Assembly: GCF_047663525.1 (NCBI RefSeq)
Contig: NC_092591.1
Coordinates: 47,097,501-47,161,500, forward strand
Origin: Anas platyrhynchos
Taxonomy: Eukaryota > Chordata > Aves > Anseriformes > Anatidae
DNA: 64,000 nt
Reading direction: 5' to 3'
A program made the position numbers and the translations under genes. This document shows positions 23,211-35,300 of the stretch, piece after piece. The notes under the pieces were generated by a model, which saw only the letters and a list, made by a program, of their open reading frames with translations, was not told the DNA's origin and made no database searches. Position 1 is the first letter of the stretch. The number at the start of each line of letters is the position of its first letter.

Positions 23211-24662
23211 GTCTGAATGCCTTCACTGCTAATAGACAAAAATAGACCCCTGTTACTGTGTAGCCCTCTGAACAATGACTAGGTACTAGCTAAAAAGTTC
23301 AAGTGGAATTCGAAAGAAAGAAGACATATTTACTCACATAAGAACATATAAAGGAATTCAGCATCGATCTTACCGCAAGTCTTACTGAACTGAATGCAAG
23401 TATTATAGGACTGTCAGTATATAATTTTGAATGTTATTAATACTGAAGATTTTGCAAGTAGATTAGGAAAAAAAAACACATTAGTAATTGCACTGTGCGT
23501 GATATGAATAGTTTTCAAACACAGATGGGGAAATATGCATATTTAAGTGTTATCATTCTGGGTTTTAAAAATGTAGGCCTTGGAAACACGTATGCACACT
23601 TGCAACACGCACCTATTAGAAGTTTTAAGGAATTAATGTAATAAGAATTAATTTCTATTTCTTGTGTGCCACTAGGTCATATAATCATTGGTTGATAATG
23701 CTGAAAGGTTTACTGAATATTCACTGTATATTCGACAGAGAAGGAGATACGTACTATAATAAAGACATGTACTATATTAAAGAGAAGGAGATATGTACTG
23801 CAGTGAGAAAGTGTTTAGAAAAGCAATTAGGGAAGAGCTGCAAAGATAATTATCTTCCTGTTTATTACATCATTATTAGAGACCTAACCTATACCTGCTG
23901 CAATTTTATAAGTAATGATGTATACATATAAGTATGATAATAACCTAAAATAAATAAATAAACTGTAGATTCTAACAGGCTAATGCACATAACTGAGCTG
24001 CACACAAAGCAGTGAGACGTCTGCTAAAATATAGCCAGCTTCCATAATAGTGTATAGTGCCTTGGCCTTTTTTCTTTTTACTTTGTATTACACTGGGAAT
24101 AAACTCTTCAAAATTCTGTTCAATTAAATATATAGATCTTATTCTGCAGATAAGAGTGTCTATTTTTCAACTTGTAATCATTAGGTATGAGGCATAATGC
24201 TGAACATGATGACAGAGAGTTCTGTGAAATTCTGAATAATAGTTTGGAATAAATTTTGATCCAGTATCACTAATTCAAAATACAGTTGCTGTTTTCACTA
24301 AAGGGCTCCTAATTTATAGTCATATATAATCCTGGTTGTTAGAAAGTGAAGGGATAAGGATAATTGCTAATGTTCAAATGGCATAGGCCAAAGTGCTCCA
24401 GAGTTAAATCAAAGGATTTCTTCTCTTATGGTCCAGATTCAGGTTCCAACTAAGACAAAAAATAAAAATTAAAAAAACAGATTACTGGTGACTGTCTTTG
24501 CAATGTCTGGATTATGCAAGTTTTTTGTTTTTTTTTTAGATTTATATGAAAATGCCTCTGAAAAAAGGAGTTTAACGGAGGCTGTATACTGTGTTTCATA
24601 CAAACTCTGTGTTGCAACATGGAAAATTCCAATTAGATAAAAAGGAAAAAAAAATCATTATC
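23211..24662. other. intergenic, no gene seen
   Basis: No recognisable exon, RNA gene or transposon. Confidence 0.55.
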
Positions 24663-24838
24663 TTGAGGACAGTCAAACACTGGGGCAGGGTTCCACAGAA
24701 ATGGGGTAATTTCTACCTTTGGAGATACTCAGAACTTGACTGGTTTAGTCTCTGAAGAACTAGATCTAGTTAGGCATGCTGCCACCAGGAGGCTGAACTA
24801 GATGACTTTGAGAGTTTTTTTCCAATTTAATTACTGTA
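24663..24838 (+). mobile_element. degenerate CR1 3' end, sense
   Basis: Diverged but in order: 'CACTGGGGCAGGGTTCCACAGAAATGGGG', 'CCTTTGGAGATACTCAGAACTTGACTGG', 'GGAGGCTGAACTAGATGACTTTGAGAG', 'TCCAATTTAATTACTGTATCAGTG'. This is the sense CR1 tail, clearly older than the copy at 22,960. Confidence 0.7.
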
Positions 24839-26539
24839 TCAGTGCATGAAAATAAAAAGAAAATTAGTTATTTGGTAAGCATTAAGTGAATTTGTTAATA
24901 AATTAAGTTGATACAAATTATATCTTATGGTTGGTGGCATGCTTCATTTTTAGCATTTTCCAAAATCATGGGGAGGGGAGGGAGGGAAGAGTAGACAGTA
25001 GAATAACACTATAAGCTTTATTTCTTCAGGAAAACAGAATAAAAAGAGTGGAAATAACATGAGACAAGGACAGAGAGAATATGAAAATGAGCGATGATCC
25101 TACAGAAAAGCAGAATAATGACAAAGGAAGTATTAAGGGACATAAGAAAATATAAGAAGTAAAGGAAGCTAAGTGGTAAAAATGATGAATGCACTGGGAG
25201 AGTACAGAAGGATTAAATGTGAAATCAATCACAACAGTAAAAAATCTAGATTATGTCATAGCATAAGCAGGTCTGCAATTCTAAGAAATGCACGGTGCAC
25301 GGGTTTTGTTGACACAGATAGAGACATGTAGGTGGAATGGAGAGATCATCTATTTGAAATGCTACTCTTCTGGAGCATTAAGTGTACCTCCATTATTCCT
25401 GACACATTCACTGAACATGTTCTCTACAGAAGCCTCCACGAATATCCTCTACTATTAGATTTCTTATCACAATAGTTTTCTAATCATATAGTTTCCATGT
25501 CTTTCCTAATAACTAACCACAACTTTTTTCGTACAGGTTAATCCAGTCCTGCCTTCTAACCATTAGGTGGGGATAATAACTGAACACTTTGTTTGTTTGT
25601 TTGTTTGCTTAAAAGAGCGTCATCGTGGCTGCAATTATTTGATATTAGTTTAGGTTCCTACAGGTGATTATGTCTAATCTTCCATAACAGCCAATGAATA
25701 GTTAGCCACAAGAGTAACTGGAACAACATGCAGATGACTACATCAGTTTAAGTGGAGTCACTCTTGACCATTCTGATTCCCTCTCCACTGACTATCATAG
25801 GAGCTTGATACCTGAGTCTTATATAAGCTCCTACAGCTAAGCAGCTGAATCCCATCCTATCTGTCCCTTACTTCTTCATTCTCAAGCCTTTTCTGTGGGG
25901 GAAGTGATTATCTCCACCCCTTAAATACATCCTTTTCTGTAATAAAATAAATCAGGGGTTAGGGGGCACTGCTAAATAAATGCAGTGAGTTTGAAGGGAA
26001 TTATCCCCTCTGTGTGCATGTGCACAACAGCCACAGAAAATTGTGTCCTCCCCCTACCCTAATTCACTTCAGTCTTGCCAGGGCATTTTACCAGATTTTC
26101 TACACCTTAATAACCTTTGATAATGGATTAAGCTTGCCCCAAACTTTCAGACTTCTCTTATTGTCTCCAAATGCAAATAACCTGAGAGCTTGTATTGTCT
26201 CAATATTGGTCTAAATCAAGAGCATGGGCTCCCTCTGTAGCCACTGGAAAGAATAAGCATTATTTGTGCCTATAAAGGGCAAAACAAATAAACAAAAAAA
26301 CACAGCTTACCTAAACAGAAAGTAAAAAGCTTTTTCTTTGTATTTAATTAATAAACATTCATTTTAAAATAGAAATACATGCCACTGCACAGGCAACTTA
26401 TTTAACCTATTTTGTGCATGATATCATTGACATTTTTATTCTGCAAAGCCACAGAAATGTCACGTGCAACACAGGCATTTCTCCCCCTTATTCCACGGAA
26501 AATTTTAAAATGTTTTATTAAAAGGTTTTCAAATTTAGG

Positions 26540-26568
<29 letters not shown>
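26540..26568. repeat. poly(A) tract, 29 bases
   Basis: Direct count. There is no retroposed gene in front of it that I can recognise. Confidence 0.9.
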
Positions 26569-26570
<2 letters not shown>

Positions 26571-29352
26571 AAAAAAAGCCAGTATGTCCACCTTATATAT
26601 GTATTGGTAGATGCTAGAATCTTGGAAGCTGTTCAGCACTTGTGATCCCACTGAGAATCAGAAATGTTGTGAGTGGTCAGTGTACATCAGAATCTCAGCT
26701 TAAATCCTATCAAATTTAACAGGAGTTCTGCCTCCACATGCATTACAGGTGTGAACAATGATAATTTTAAAGCAATTTTCACCTTTTCATGACCTCATTT
26801 GACCCATTTATCTTAACAGGTCATAAAATTCTTGATTTTTCTCGGAGATGAAGTTCTACGTTTGAAAGCTGGACTACTGAGAACTGTTTTAAGCCTGATA
26901 TATTAGTTTGGTTTTGGAGTGGTTTGGTTTGATTTGCTTTTTTGAAAATTTTCTGGAGGCTTGGGGAGAACCACTTTTACCTCATATTTACTCCTGGTGT
27001 ATTCTTACCACCAGGGCATGAGGTGAAAAAACTTCCAGGTGAGAAAAAAAGAAAGTTGTTTTCCTATTTCTTTTTTCATTGAGAACTGGGAGAACTGCCT
27101 GTTCAGCTGTCACTTTGTCTTCCCTGTAAGAGATCAAGTGTGCTCAAGACTTTCCACAATAAGAAACACCAAATTTTCCCTAACCTATTTTTGAACTACA
27201 CGGAGATTCTGTAAGAAGTTATCTCTTATCAAAGCAGAAAAAGAATAATTCTGTGCATTTACAGCAGGATAATGAAGGCTATGCAATATCATCCTGCAAA
27301 AATTCCAATTGAGTTATGATGAGTCTGTTTTCAGATAAAGAACTAATATTATTTGTAACATAGGCAACATTTTTTATAAGCAGTGAATCTTCAGATTGTT
27401 TAACATTAATATGCATGTAATATATAAATGAAGTATTTCACGTGCTATAAAACAAACAGATCAGAGAGATCGTGTTTGCTTCTGAGGGAGGGAGTGTCTC
27501 TGAAGCCATCCCCCACCATGGCTGGTCCTGTAAAGAAAGTTGGTGGAGTTGTGGCTCTTCCTGAACTTCAGTGAGGCTTCTGCATATAGGTACTTTGCCC
27601 AAAAAGCAACGGTCAGTGGATGCACGAGACTAGAAAATGCAGTAGAATGTGCAACCTATATCGATCCACTACAATAAGAACAGGAAACCCTGGTAAATGG
27701 TATTTCTTAGAATATTTCAAATTCTCAAGGCTTTTCTCAGATTAGTAGAAAAACTCTCATCAGGAGAGCTTCTATTTTAATCTGATTTCCTTAGGATATG
27801 AAGCTTATGCAGCAGTATGGTCTGGCAACCTGTCCTTCATAGGTTTGAACCTGTTGGCTTATTTTTATCAAATCTGACATATTTTATTTTCCTTTAAGTT
27901 TTATGAAAGACTAATTAAGACTCTTTGTTATCATTTTTCACAATATTATTGGTGTATATAGCAATTCATTTTTAGAATATTCTTCCAAAACTTCTATTGT
28001 TTCTTTTTTTTTTTCTTTCTTTCTTTTTTTTTTTTCTATACACAATTAGCCTAAGATCATTGTGCTTCTTGAACCAAAAAACATTTTAAAAGATATACTA
28101 TGATCACAATTTTGTTGTAATGATATATGTAGTGTGAATAATAGCACTAGCAGCACACTGATTGATATAATAATAGGAAATTATTAGTTGATATCAGGGT
28201 AATTCAGAACAGAAAATAGCCCTTCATTCAGGAAGTATCTATAATATTTAGTTCTATTTGACACTGAGCTGCAGGTGGTAAAATGGGCAAAAGATTCACT
28301 CAGTGAAAATTGTCTACATTTTGCAGGAATTACAAAATGGGAAAATGGGAGGAAAACAATAGTAAAGGCTTTGGAAGGATGAAGAAAATGACCCTTCAAT
28401 TATTATTACTTTTTTTCTTTTCCTTTAAAAAAATAATAAAAAGCCACCATGTTCTCAGCTCTACATCCATTAAAGAAGAAAGTTCTATACACGTGAAAAA
28501 GGAAAATAATCAAGAGGTTTCTTGAAGACTTAAAGAGCAAACTACTTTAGTAATGATACTGTTGTGTATTGAAGTTCTATGTGATTTTCAGATAAATGCA
28601 GTGTCATGTTCAACTTGACTCTTCTTAGGTTAACAATAAGCAACTAGAATGCAAATATCAAAGTGTGGGGTAATAGTGTTAGAAACACTCCAGAGAACTT
28701 TGTAGCTCTGTGGCATTGTCTTTGTTAGCCACTGAGCTATCACTAAACCTTTAGATCAGTGGAAGAGTTCACAGCTTTTTTGGCAGCCAGAAATTTTCAT
28801 TGTGCTTGGATACTCAGAGCTACCAGTGTACATAGTCTACTGGAAAGAAATTTCTGCCATTCCCACTCAGAATTAGATTTAGCCACAGAAAGCCTTGCGC
28901 TTGTGACCTCCATGCTCAGTTATGGAAAAATTCTGTGTTCAGGGTTAAAATGATGATCTTAAAAATCTACAATTGTTTCCAGCGCAGAAAACTCAGTAAC
29001 ACAAGTTGTTGGTGGCAATGCATGCTAGCAGTCCCCTGGTAAATATTGAACTAGATGCAAAGCTAGGTATCTCCAAAGCTCTACAACAAATCAATTCTGG
29101 TTACCTGGATGATGACCTCCCTCTAACAAAGCATTTTCCTTCTGTAATGTTAGTGATTCACTGAAATTATTCCAGCATAGAGAAAATTTTATCTTGTAAG
29201 TTATCTCACAGTCACCTCACAAGTCTAGAATTCATTTCCATTGCTCAGAAATTCTCACCATTAAGCTCATAGTACAGTCCTTAGGATTTATCTTAGGACT
29301 TACCACTTGTTCTCAAAATGAAATCTTCAGTGCAGTAAATACGTATATATGT

Positions 29353-29360
<8 letters not shown>

Positions 29361-29385
<25 letters not shown>
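29361..29385. repeat. (TG)n microsatellite
   Basis: About twelve TG units, preceded by a TATA/TATG stretch. Confidence 0.9.
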
Positions 29386-31932
29386 ATATTCCCCAAGCCC
29401 AACATTTCTACACTTTTTTTTTTTTTAAATCTATATAATCATTTCCTCAAATATTTAAAGGATTTTACTCTGGCTGAAAACTGTATTTTCCCCGGTGTTT
29501 TCGTTTAATTATTATTAAATGCATTTACAATTATAGAATAGAACACATGTTCTTGTGTGAGACAGCCAACGGTGTTCCAGTCTCTCAAGTGTCTCTCAAG
29601 TATTGATTTAGACATATTAGAGAGAGTTTTATAATCAATGCTTATTGTTCAATTGACTTCAGTAAATTTTAGGTGAATTTCAATGTGAGCTTGATGGTGG
29701 CCTTCTGGTAAGGACTGGGCATAATCTAACAGCTACTGCAGACTACCTTAAGTGTTTTCCAATTAAAAAAAAATAATAATAATAAATAAAATAAATAAAT
29801 CCATGGAAGAATTAGTATCTTGAAGAGCCACCTCAACAGGAAAATAAGCCATGTAGCCATTTTTCAAGCTAAGCTGGAAAAGGCAGACTTCAAACTAAAT
29901 TCTAATTCTCTCTGAGCAGTGATGTTAAAATTCCTAAGGAAGATAAAAAAATAATAGCATTCTTGATAAGGAAAATTGAGGGAATGAGATCATCAATTGT
30001 AGAAATGACTGATAAAATTATTTAATTGACACTAACCTAAAGATAGATTTACACAAAAAGTATGATGGACAAATGATGGATTAACCGTTTGAGCATACAA
30101 AGAGGCTTCCTTTTTTTATCTGACTCTAATGAAGATGAGGAGGTCATTTTCCCCTTTAATTTGACAAGAAAATGCAAGAATTGTGGTGCAAAATTGGAAT
30201 AAAATATACAGGTTAAAATACATTGTTTTAAATACTTTTTACAGGAACCTGAAGAATAAATTGTAGTCAATGAAAACAGAATTGATTACATTCTTATAAT
30301 ACCATTTGAATGCAATTTTTTACTTCACTTGATATAATTCCTGTGATTATACTCAAATAACATACATACACAGAAAAAAAAAAATAAAAAAAAGAAATCT
30401 GTCACAGTGAAGCTTCAGGTTTCAAAGAAGACTGCAGGGGATTTAACAGCTGAAAGCTAGGAAATTTCATCCAGAAATGCATCTTTGATAAGGTAAAGAA
30501 GAACCACACTTTGCAAAAATTACCTTGCTGTTTTCCAGTTCTATCTAGTCAGAATGGCAAGGGTAATGCAGCGCCTGACAGAACATTTTCAAGAATGATG
30601 CAAAATATCAAAGCAAGTTGCTTGCTTCCCATTTAAGTACATTAGCATTTAAGGATCATATAAATTAAACTTTATTCAGGCAGATTTAAATTCAGTGACG
30701 TAGCTAGATTATTACAGCCCTAAGGCTCCTGACAAAAGAAGGTGGAAAACAGAACTACAAGACACAGTTTATACTTCTAGCCTGGATTACAAATTTGCTA
30801 CTTGAAATAAAACTACTATTTGCTTCAAAACCAGTGAAAGGGAGGAATACTGCACTGTCCAGTAGCCTTTACTCCACATCCAGGTTCACACACACACTGT
30901 ATAAAAGTTTGCAAAGCATCTCAAGCAGCTTCAGAAAAAGGAGCTGGAAGTATAATTTACTCTGTGCAACAACTGTTATGCTTTTCATACTAAAAGAGGG
31001 ATTAGGGGGACTTGTATTAAGTAAGTTCATCTATTGCAAAAAAAAAAAAAAATACAGTTTGACAAGGATTAAAGGGAACCAATATTGGATCCCGTGCCTT
31101 GTAATTCGATTTTGCACGTCCCCATGCTGGCTGTAACCACAGCTAAACTAAGCAAACCGGTGAAAATTTTCTGTTTGTAATTAACACACTAGGGTTAGTC
31201 TAATCATTGGTGAGAGCTTCAATTCTACCCTTTCACACAAGACCTTAAGGAAAACAAAAAAAAGGAAAGATATTTCAGAGTCAAAACATTGCTGGCTTAC
31301 AGCCTAGGCAACGAGCAAACAAACAAGGCAGGTTTCTAAAGGACTCCTGCGTCTCCGAGCACTTTGAAGCAGCAGGGCAGCACAATAACGGAGTTTGTCT
31401 TCAGCTCGTTTTGCTGTGATGCTAGAGCAAAGGGCATACGAGTCAAAGGGATTTTAAGGGACTGCAGGGAGCTCGAGGGAGAGCAAGTGGAAGAGCTGAG
31501 CATTGCATTCCCAAATGCAATACCCAGGCACCGTGAATCTTGCTAGCGGGCATCCCATGTAGACTTTTGTTTTTTAGCTCTGAGCCTTTCTGACAAGTGA
31601 GCTGTATTTTGTTATATTTCCTTAGTCCCCAGCAGCACCCAAGACCTTGTGAAGCTGCAGAGGGAGGCCAGGCTGCCCAGAGCAGAGCTCCTCTCCCAGC
31701 TCCCCAGCCTACCCAAGGCTGTCGTAATCAGAGGTAATTGCCGGGACCGTTATCTCCCTGCAGCCCGCGTCGTGCTTCCAAATGCCTCTAATTGAATTGC
31801 TATCATTTTTTACCCTTCCTAATGCAGTGGCTTGGTGAGGGAAAATGACCCAGGGGAGGCGGAGGGGGGCGGTGGGCGGCTCTTGCCTCCCCTCCCAGGA
31901 GAGTGGCCCTCCGCTGCGGCAGCTCCACAGCC

Positions 31933-31940
31933 CATAAAGA
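31933..31940 (+). promoter_or_regulatory. GAL: TATA-like box of GAL
   Basis: CATAAAGA lies in a GC-rich setting ('CAGCCCATAAAGAGCGGAGG'), the only TATA-like element in the GC-rich block. It would place transcription start near 31,960-31,970. Mammalian GAL promoters also have a TATA box and a non-coding first exon. Confidence 0.5.
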
Positions 31941-31961
31941 GCGGAGGGGACGTGGGGACGG

Positions 31962-32122
31962 GTGTGCAGAGCCTTGCCGTGCCGTGCTGTGCCCTCAGAG
32001 CCGTGCCAGTTCCTTGGGGCCATGCACTGAGGGCCTCCCCGGACCACCACGTCCACCCCATCATTGCCCGCCAGCACCCAGTGAAGCGCTGTGAGCAAGA
32101 GGTCATCACACCCCGGCTCAAG
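31962..32122 (+). other. GAL: candidate non-coding exon 1 of GAL
   Basis: The proposed exon runs from about 25-30 bases after the TATA-like box to a donor 'CTCAAG|GTACTG' at 32122/32123. It would splice to the acceptor 'TTTCCTTACAG' at 32294-32295. The exon carries one ATG, at 32022-32030 (ATG CAC TGA), a two-codon upstream frame. Both ends are inferred. If the first intron is not spliced, the frame stays open upstream of the GAL start to a Met at 32143. Confidence 0.35.
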
Positions 32123-32295
32123 GTACTGCCCTTCCTACCTCCTTGCCCTTTCCCCCCCAGGGGGATTTGGGGTGCCAGACTCTTTGCAACCATCCCGTCC
32201 TTCCCAAAGGATGCTCAGCTCTGCTCCCACCAGCAGCTGGGGGGCAGAGGCGATGGGTAACTCGGAGCACTCACCCTGGTACGGTTTCCTTACAG

Positions 32296-32376
32296 ATGCA
32301 GAGGTGCGCTAGTTTCCTCTTTCTGTCTTTCATCCTCTGTGCCGCCCTGTCAGAAACATTTGGACTCGTTTTATCT
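32296..32376 (+). CDS. GAL: GAL coding exon 1 (signal peptide)
   Basis: The ATG follows directly after the acceptor AG (32294-32295). 27 codons, MQRCASFLFLSFILC... to ...GLVLS, end in phase 0 before the donor GTAAGT at 32377. Confidence 0.95.
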
Positions 32377-35300
32377 GTAAGTACTTATTTCCCACTCTGG
32401 GTCCTTTCCATTGGGCAGCATCTGTGCCTCAGCTGACAAATGACAGAAATCCCAGCAGTTATTTACCCTGTATTTAGGTGTACGGGATGCAGGACTCAAA
32501 TATTTTGGGCAGTAAGTGGGCTTTTACTTTGGAATGCTAGACTTTTGAATTATAGCTCCCATGTAACTAACACTGGGACTAAAAGAAAAAAGGTCTAGTT
32601 GACAGAGCAAAATTCAGTGGATATCCCTGTCCGACTCAGAAAAGGTAGTGTGCATAAGGACCTCATAAAGCTCTCATGTAAATCCAAACAATTAAATGGA
32701 AATATTACTGTCTGCTAAGGTGATTATCTAATTTAATAATACAAACTTGGAGTATAAAGTCAAAATTGCTCCTTCCAAAGTGTGATTTGCAGTTTCGTTC
32801 ATATGGTGTGAAGCTTTTTGCTGTAGGTGGATGCTAACAGCAAATCTACTGACTAGATGGGAAGGGGGCAGGAGTGCAACAATAGTATTTTCTTTGACGT
32901 TATTATATGCTATTCTTTTTTTTTAACTTTTTTTTTTTTTTTTCTTATTTCAAACCTTCATAAGACTGCTTCTGTTAAAAGAACATCCATCTGGGTGCTG
33001 CTTGCTTCTTGTCTTCAGAAAGTACTGTGTAGTTCATGCACTAACCTACTTGCCTTTTTTCTTCAAGGCAAAAGAAAAAAGGGGCTGGACTTTGAACAGT
33101 GCTGGGTACCTACTTGGGCCACGTAAGTCAAGCACTCTTTCTTGCATTATTTCAAAACTCATCTTTTTTTGTTGTAAAACATTTTACTGTCGTATGCTAC
33201 TCACTTTTCTGATGACTACATTGAACCTGCAAAAACTGGGTCCTTGTTTAGTTATTTATTACATGCCTATTATAGAACTGTGTTGCCTTAGACAAAAGAT
33301 GTTCTCTAAAGAAGAATCATGCTGTGAGACTTTATATCCAGGTACACATTTGGTCACTCTTTATGCTACTGACCTGAAATTTTCATATTGCAAAGAGCTT
33401 CCCCCACTTTTTTTTAGGGTCTGTGTCTGTGTTTGTCTTTTTCCTTCTCTTTTTTGGTGTTTTTTTTTTTGTTTTGTTTTGTTTTGTTTTAAATGCATGG
33501 ACGTATGGACATGTTATGATGTCAAAAGAAGACCGACAAAATGTGAAATTCTGGCACTACTCAACTTATTTCAGATTTCACTTAAAATCTATTTAAAAAT
33601 GTCTTTACTACCGGGCTTTATTATACTACTCTTTAAAAATAGGAAAGAAAAAACTGTAAATTAAAATGACATAAAACTGCGAAGTATTGACAAGCAGTTC
33701 ACCGTGTGAAAAATATTAAATGTTCATGGTGTTTAAAATACAGGAACACATATTGTTTACAGAGATGAAGAATGATTAGATTAAAGAAAAATGGTAGATC
33801 ATATATGTGTGTATATATACATATATATATGACTCAATACACATAGATTTTAAGGGAAATTGAAATAAAGTGCTCAGCTGTCTCAAATATCTGTCCTTTA
33901 TCATTTTCTCTTTATGTAATATGTCTCATTACTGATGTTTGTATACTGTCAGTCTCAGATATATGACAGATACTACAGATATTTACTGTGACTCTCCATT
34001 TATAGACCACTAGCCTTAAGGACACATAAAAGCAGATTCATACATCTTAAATGTATTAACTAGTTTTGTAAGTTTTTGCCCCAAAGCAGATCTAACCTAA
34101 TCGGCTAGAATGGAAATGTGCTTTTCAAGTGTCATTTATCTAAGACTGGGTAATAGGAATCATCCTTTGTTGCAGGTCGTATTGATCAGCTTTTACTGAT
34201 AAAGGAAATGCCCATGGCAAGGGGGAGAGAAGATGCACCAGGGGCATGTAAGATAGTTTACATGAATAATCTTCAAAAACTACCTGCAGTTTATTCTTAA
34301 GCAAACTCATTGGCAGCACTTTCTAACAACTGGAGAAATGGTAGCAAAAACAACCTTCCAAATTACATATGAATGTACAATCTTGCAATTTATTTACAAC
34401 TTCCACTTAATTCAATAATAACTTTGACAAGTATGTAGTACAGGACTTGGTCTGGTAGTACAGGACTGGTTAAATTATATAAGTCATAAGCACTAATTCA
34501 GAAGAAAGGTTATTTTATTTAGTGACACGTTAATTGTTTTGTTGCTGTTTTGTACATGTATCCATCAAAAGTGTTTGTTGTGTCTTTTTTTTTAAATCCA
34601 TAAAAGGCAAGCTATGTGACAAAGGTTGTTTTCAAGTCAATTAACTCCTCTGATTTTTAATTTATTTGTCAGATGCAGTAGATAACCACAGATCTTTTAG
34701 CGACAAACATGGTTTCACTGGTAAACGCGAAATACAGCCTGATGAGGATATAAAAGCAGGTAACAAAATTCTGAATGCCAGTATTGTTGATTTGACTTTA
34801 GTTTTTTATGTAGTAATTACTTACTGTCATTGAGTTAACTTACTACCTAGATACAAGGTTACTCTTGCACTCTACCAAAAATCCCACTAAATGCACGTAA
34901 GGAATAAAATTTAAATTTTGGCCTTTCATACTTAAACAACTTGATGCCTCAGGAAAAGTACCATAATCATATTTACTTAAAAGTAATATCATTTATTATA
35001 TTTTTAACCTATTTTAATTTCTGTATATTCAAATCAGTATTTTAGATACTCAGGAGTTCCCTTTCTTCAGCAAAGAAGTGAAAGCATAAAGAATTATTTT
35101 CAGTAGGGAAACCTATATATATATATATATATATGTAGGTTATAGATAAAAATATATAAATATGTATAAATATATATAATTTTTTATTCTGATATTACAG
35201 TTTTATAACCAGACATCAACACTGTATGGTGCTATTTATATTAGAAGATTCTTCACCAGTTCAAACAAACGAAAAATTCTCCAGGTCTCACAGTATTTCC

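Larger units (their letters stand above)
24839..31619. other. intergenic, upstream flank of GAL
   Basis: Nearly 7 kb with no supported exon. It includes a 29-base A tract (26540-26568), a CT/T-rich tract near 28000-28036 and a (TG)n run at 29361-29385. The last 500 bases rise in GC towards the GAL promoter. Confidence 0.6.
31620..32280 (+). promoter_or_regulatory. GAL: GC-rich proximal promoter and 5' region of GAL
   Basis: GC content rises sharply in an otherwise AT-rich region, with many CpGs around 31850-32100. Adjacent GC boxes lie at 31865-31879 ('GGGGGCGGTGGGCGG'), which could also serve EGR1-type zinc fingers. The block sits immediately upstream of the first GAL coding exon. An AT-rich module just before it ('CTCTAATTGAATTGCTATCATTTTTTACC', about 31783-31812) may hold homeodomain sites. 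The boundaries are approximate. Confidence 0.7.

Noticed and set aside
27500-27580. ATG with a good Kozak context (CCACCATGG) followed by MAGPVKKVGGVVALPELQ and a stop
   Set aside because: It looks like the start of a small gene or retrocopy, but I recognise no parent and the frame stops after 18 codons without a splice donor in a convincing place.
31709-32260. Frames of 124-142 residues on both strands in the GAL promoter
   Set aside because: CpG-rich promoter DNA has few stops; there is no domain or conservation evidence.
33002-33664. 220-residue frame containing the galanin N-terminus
   Set aside because: It reads through the intron on both sides of GAL coding exon 2; splice sites and the family define only 33068-33122.
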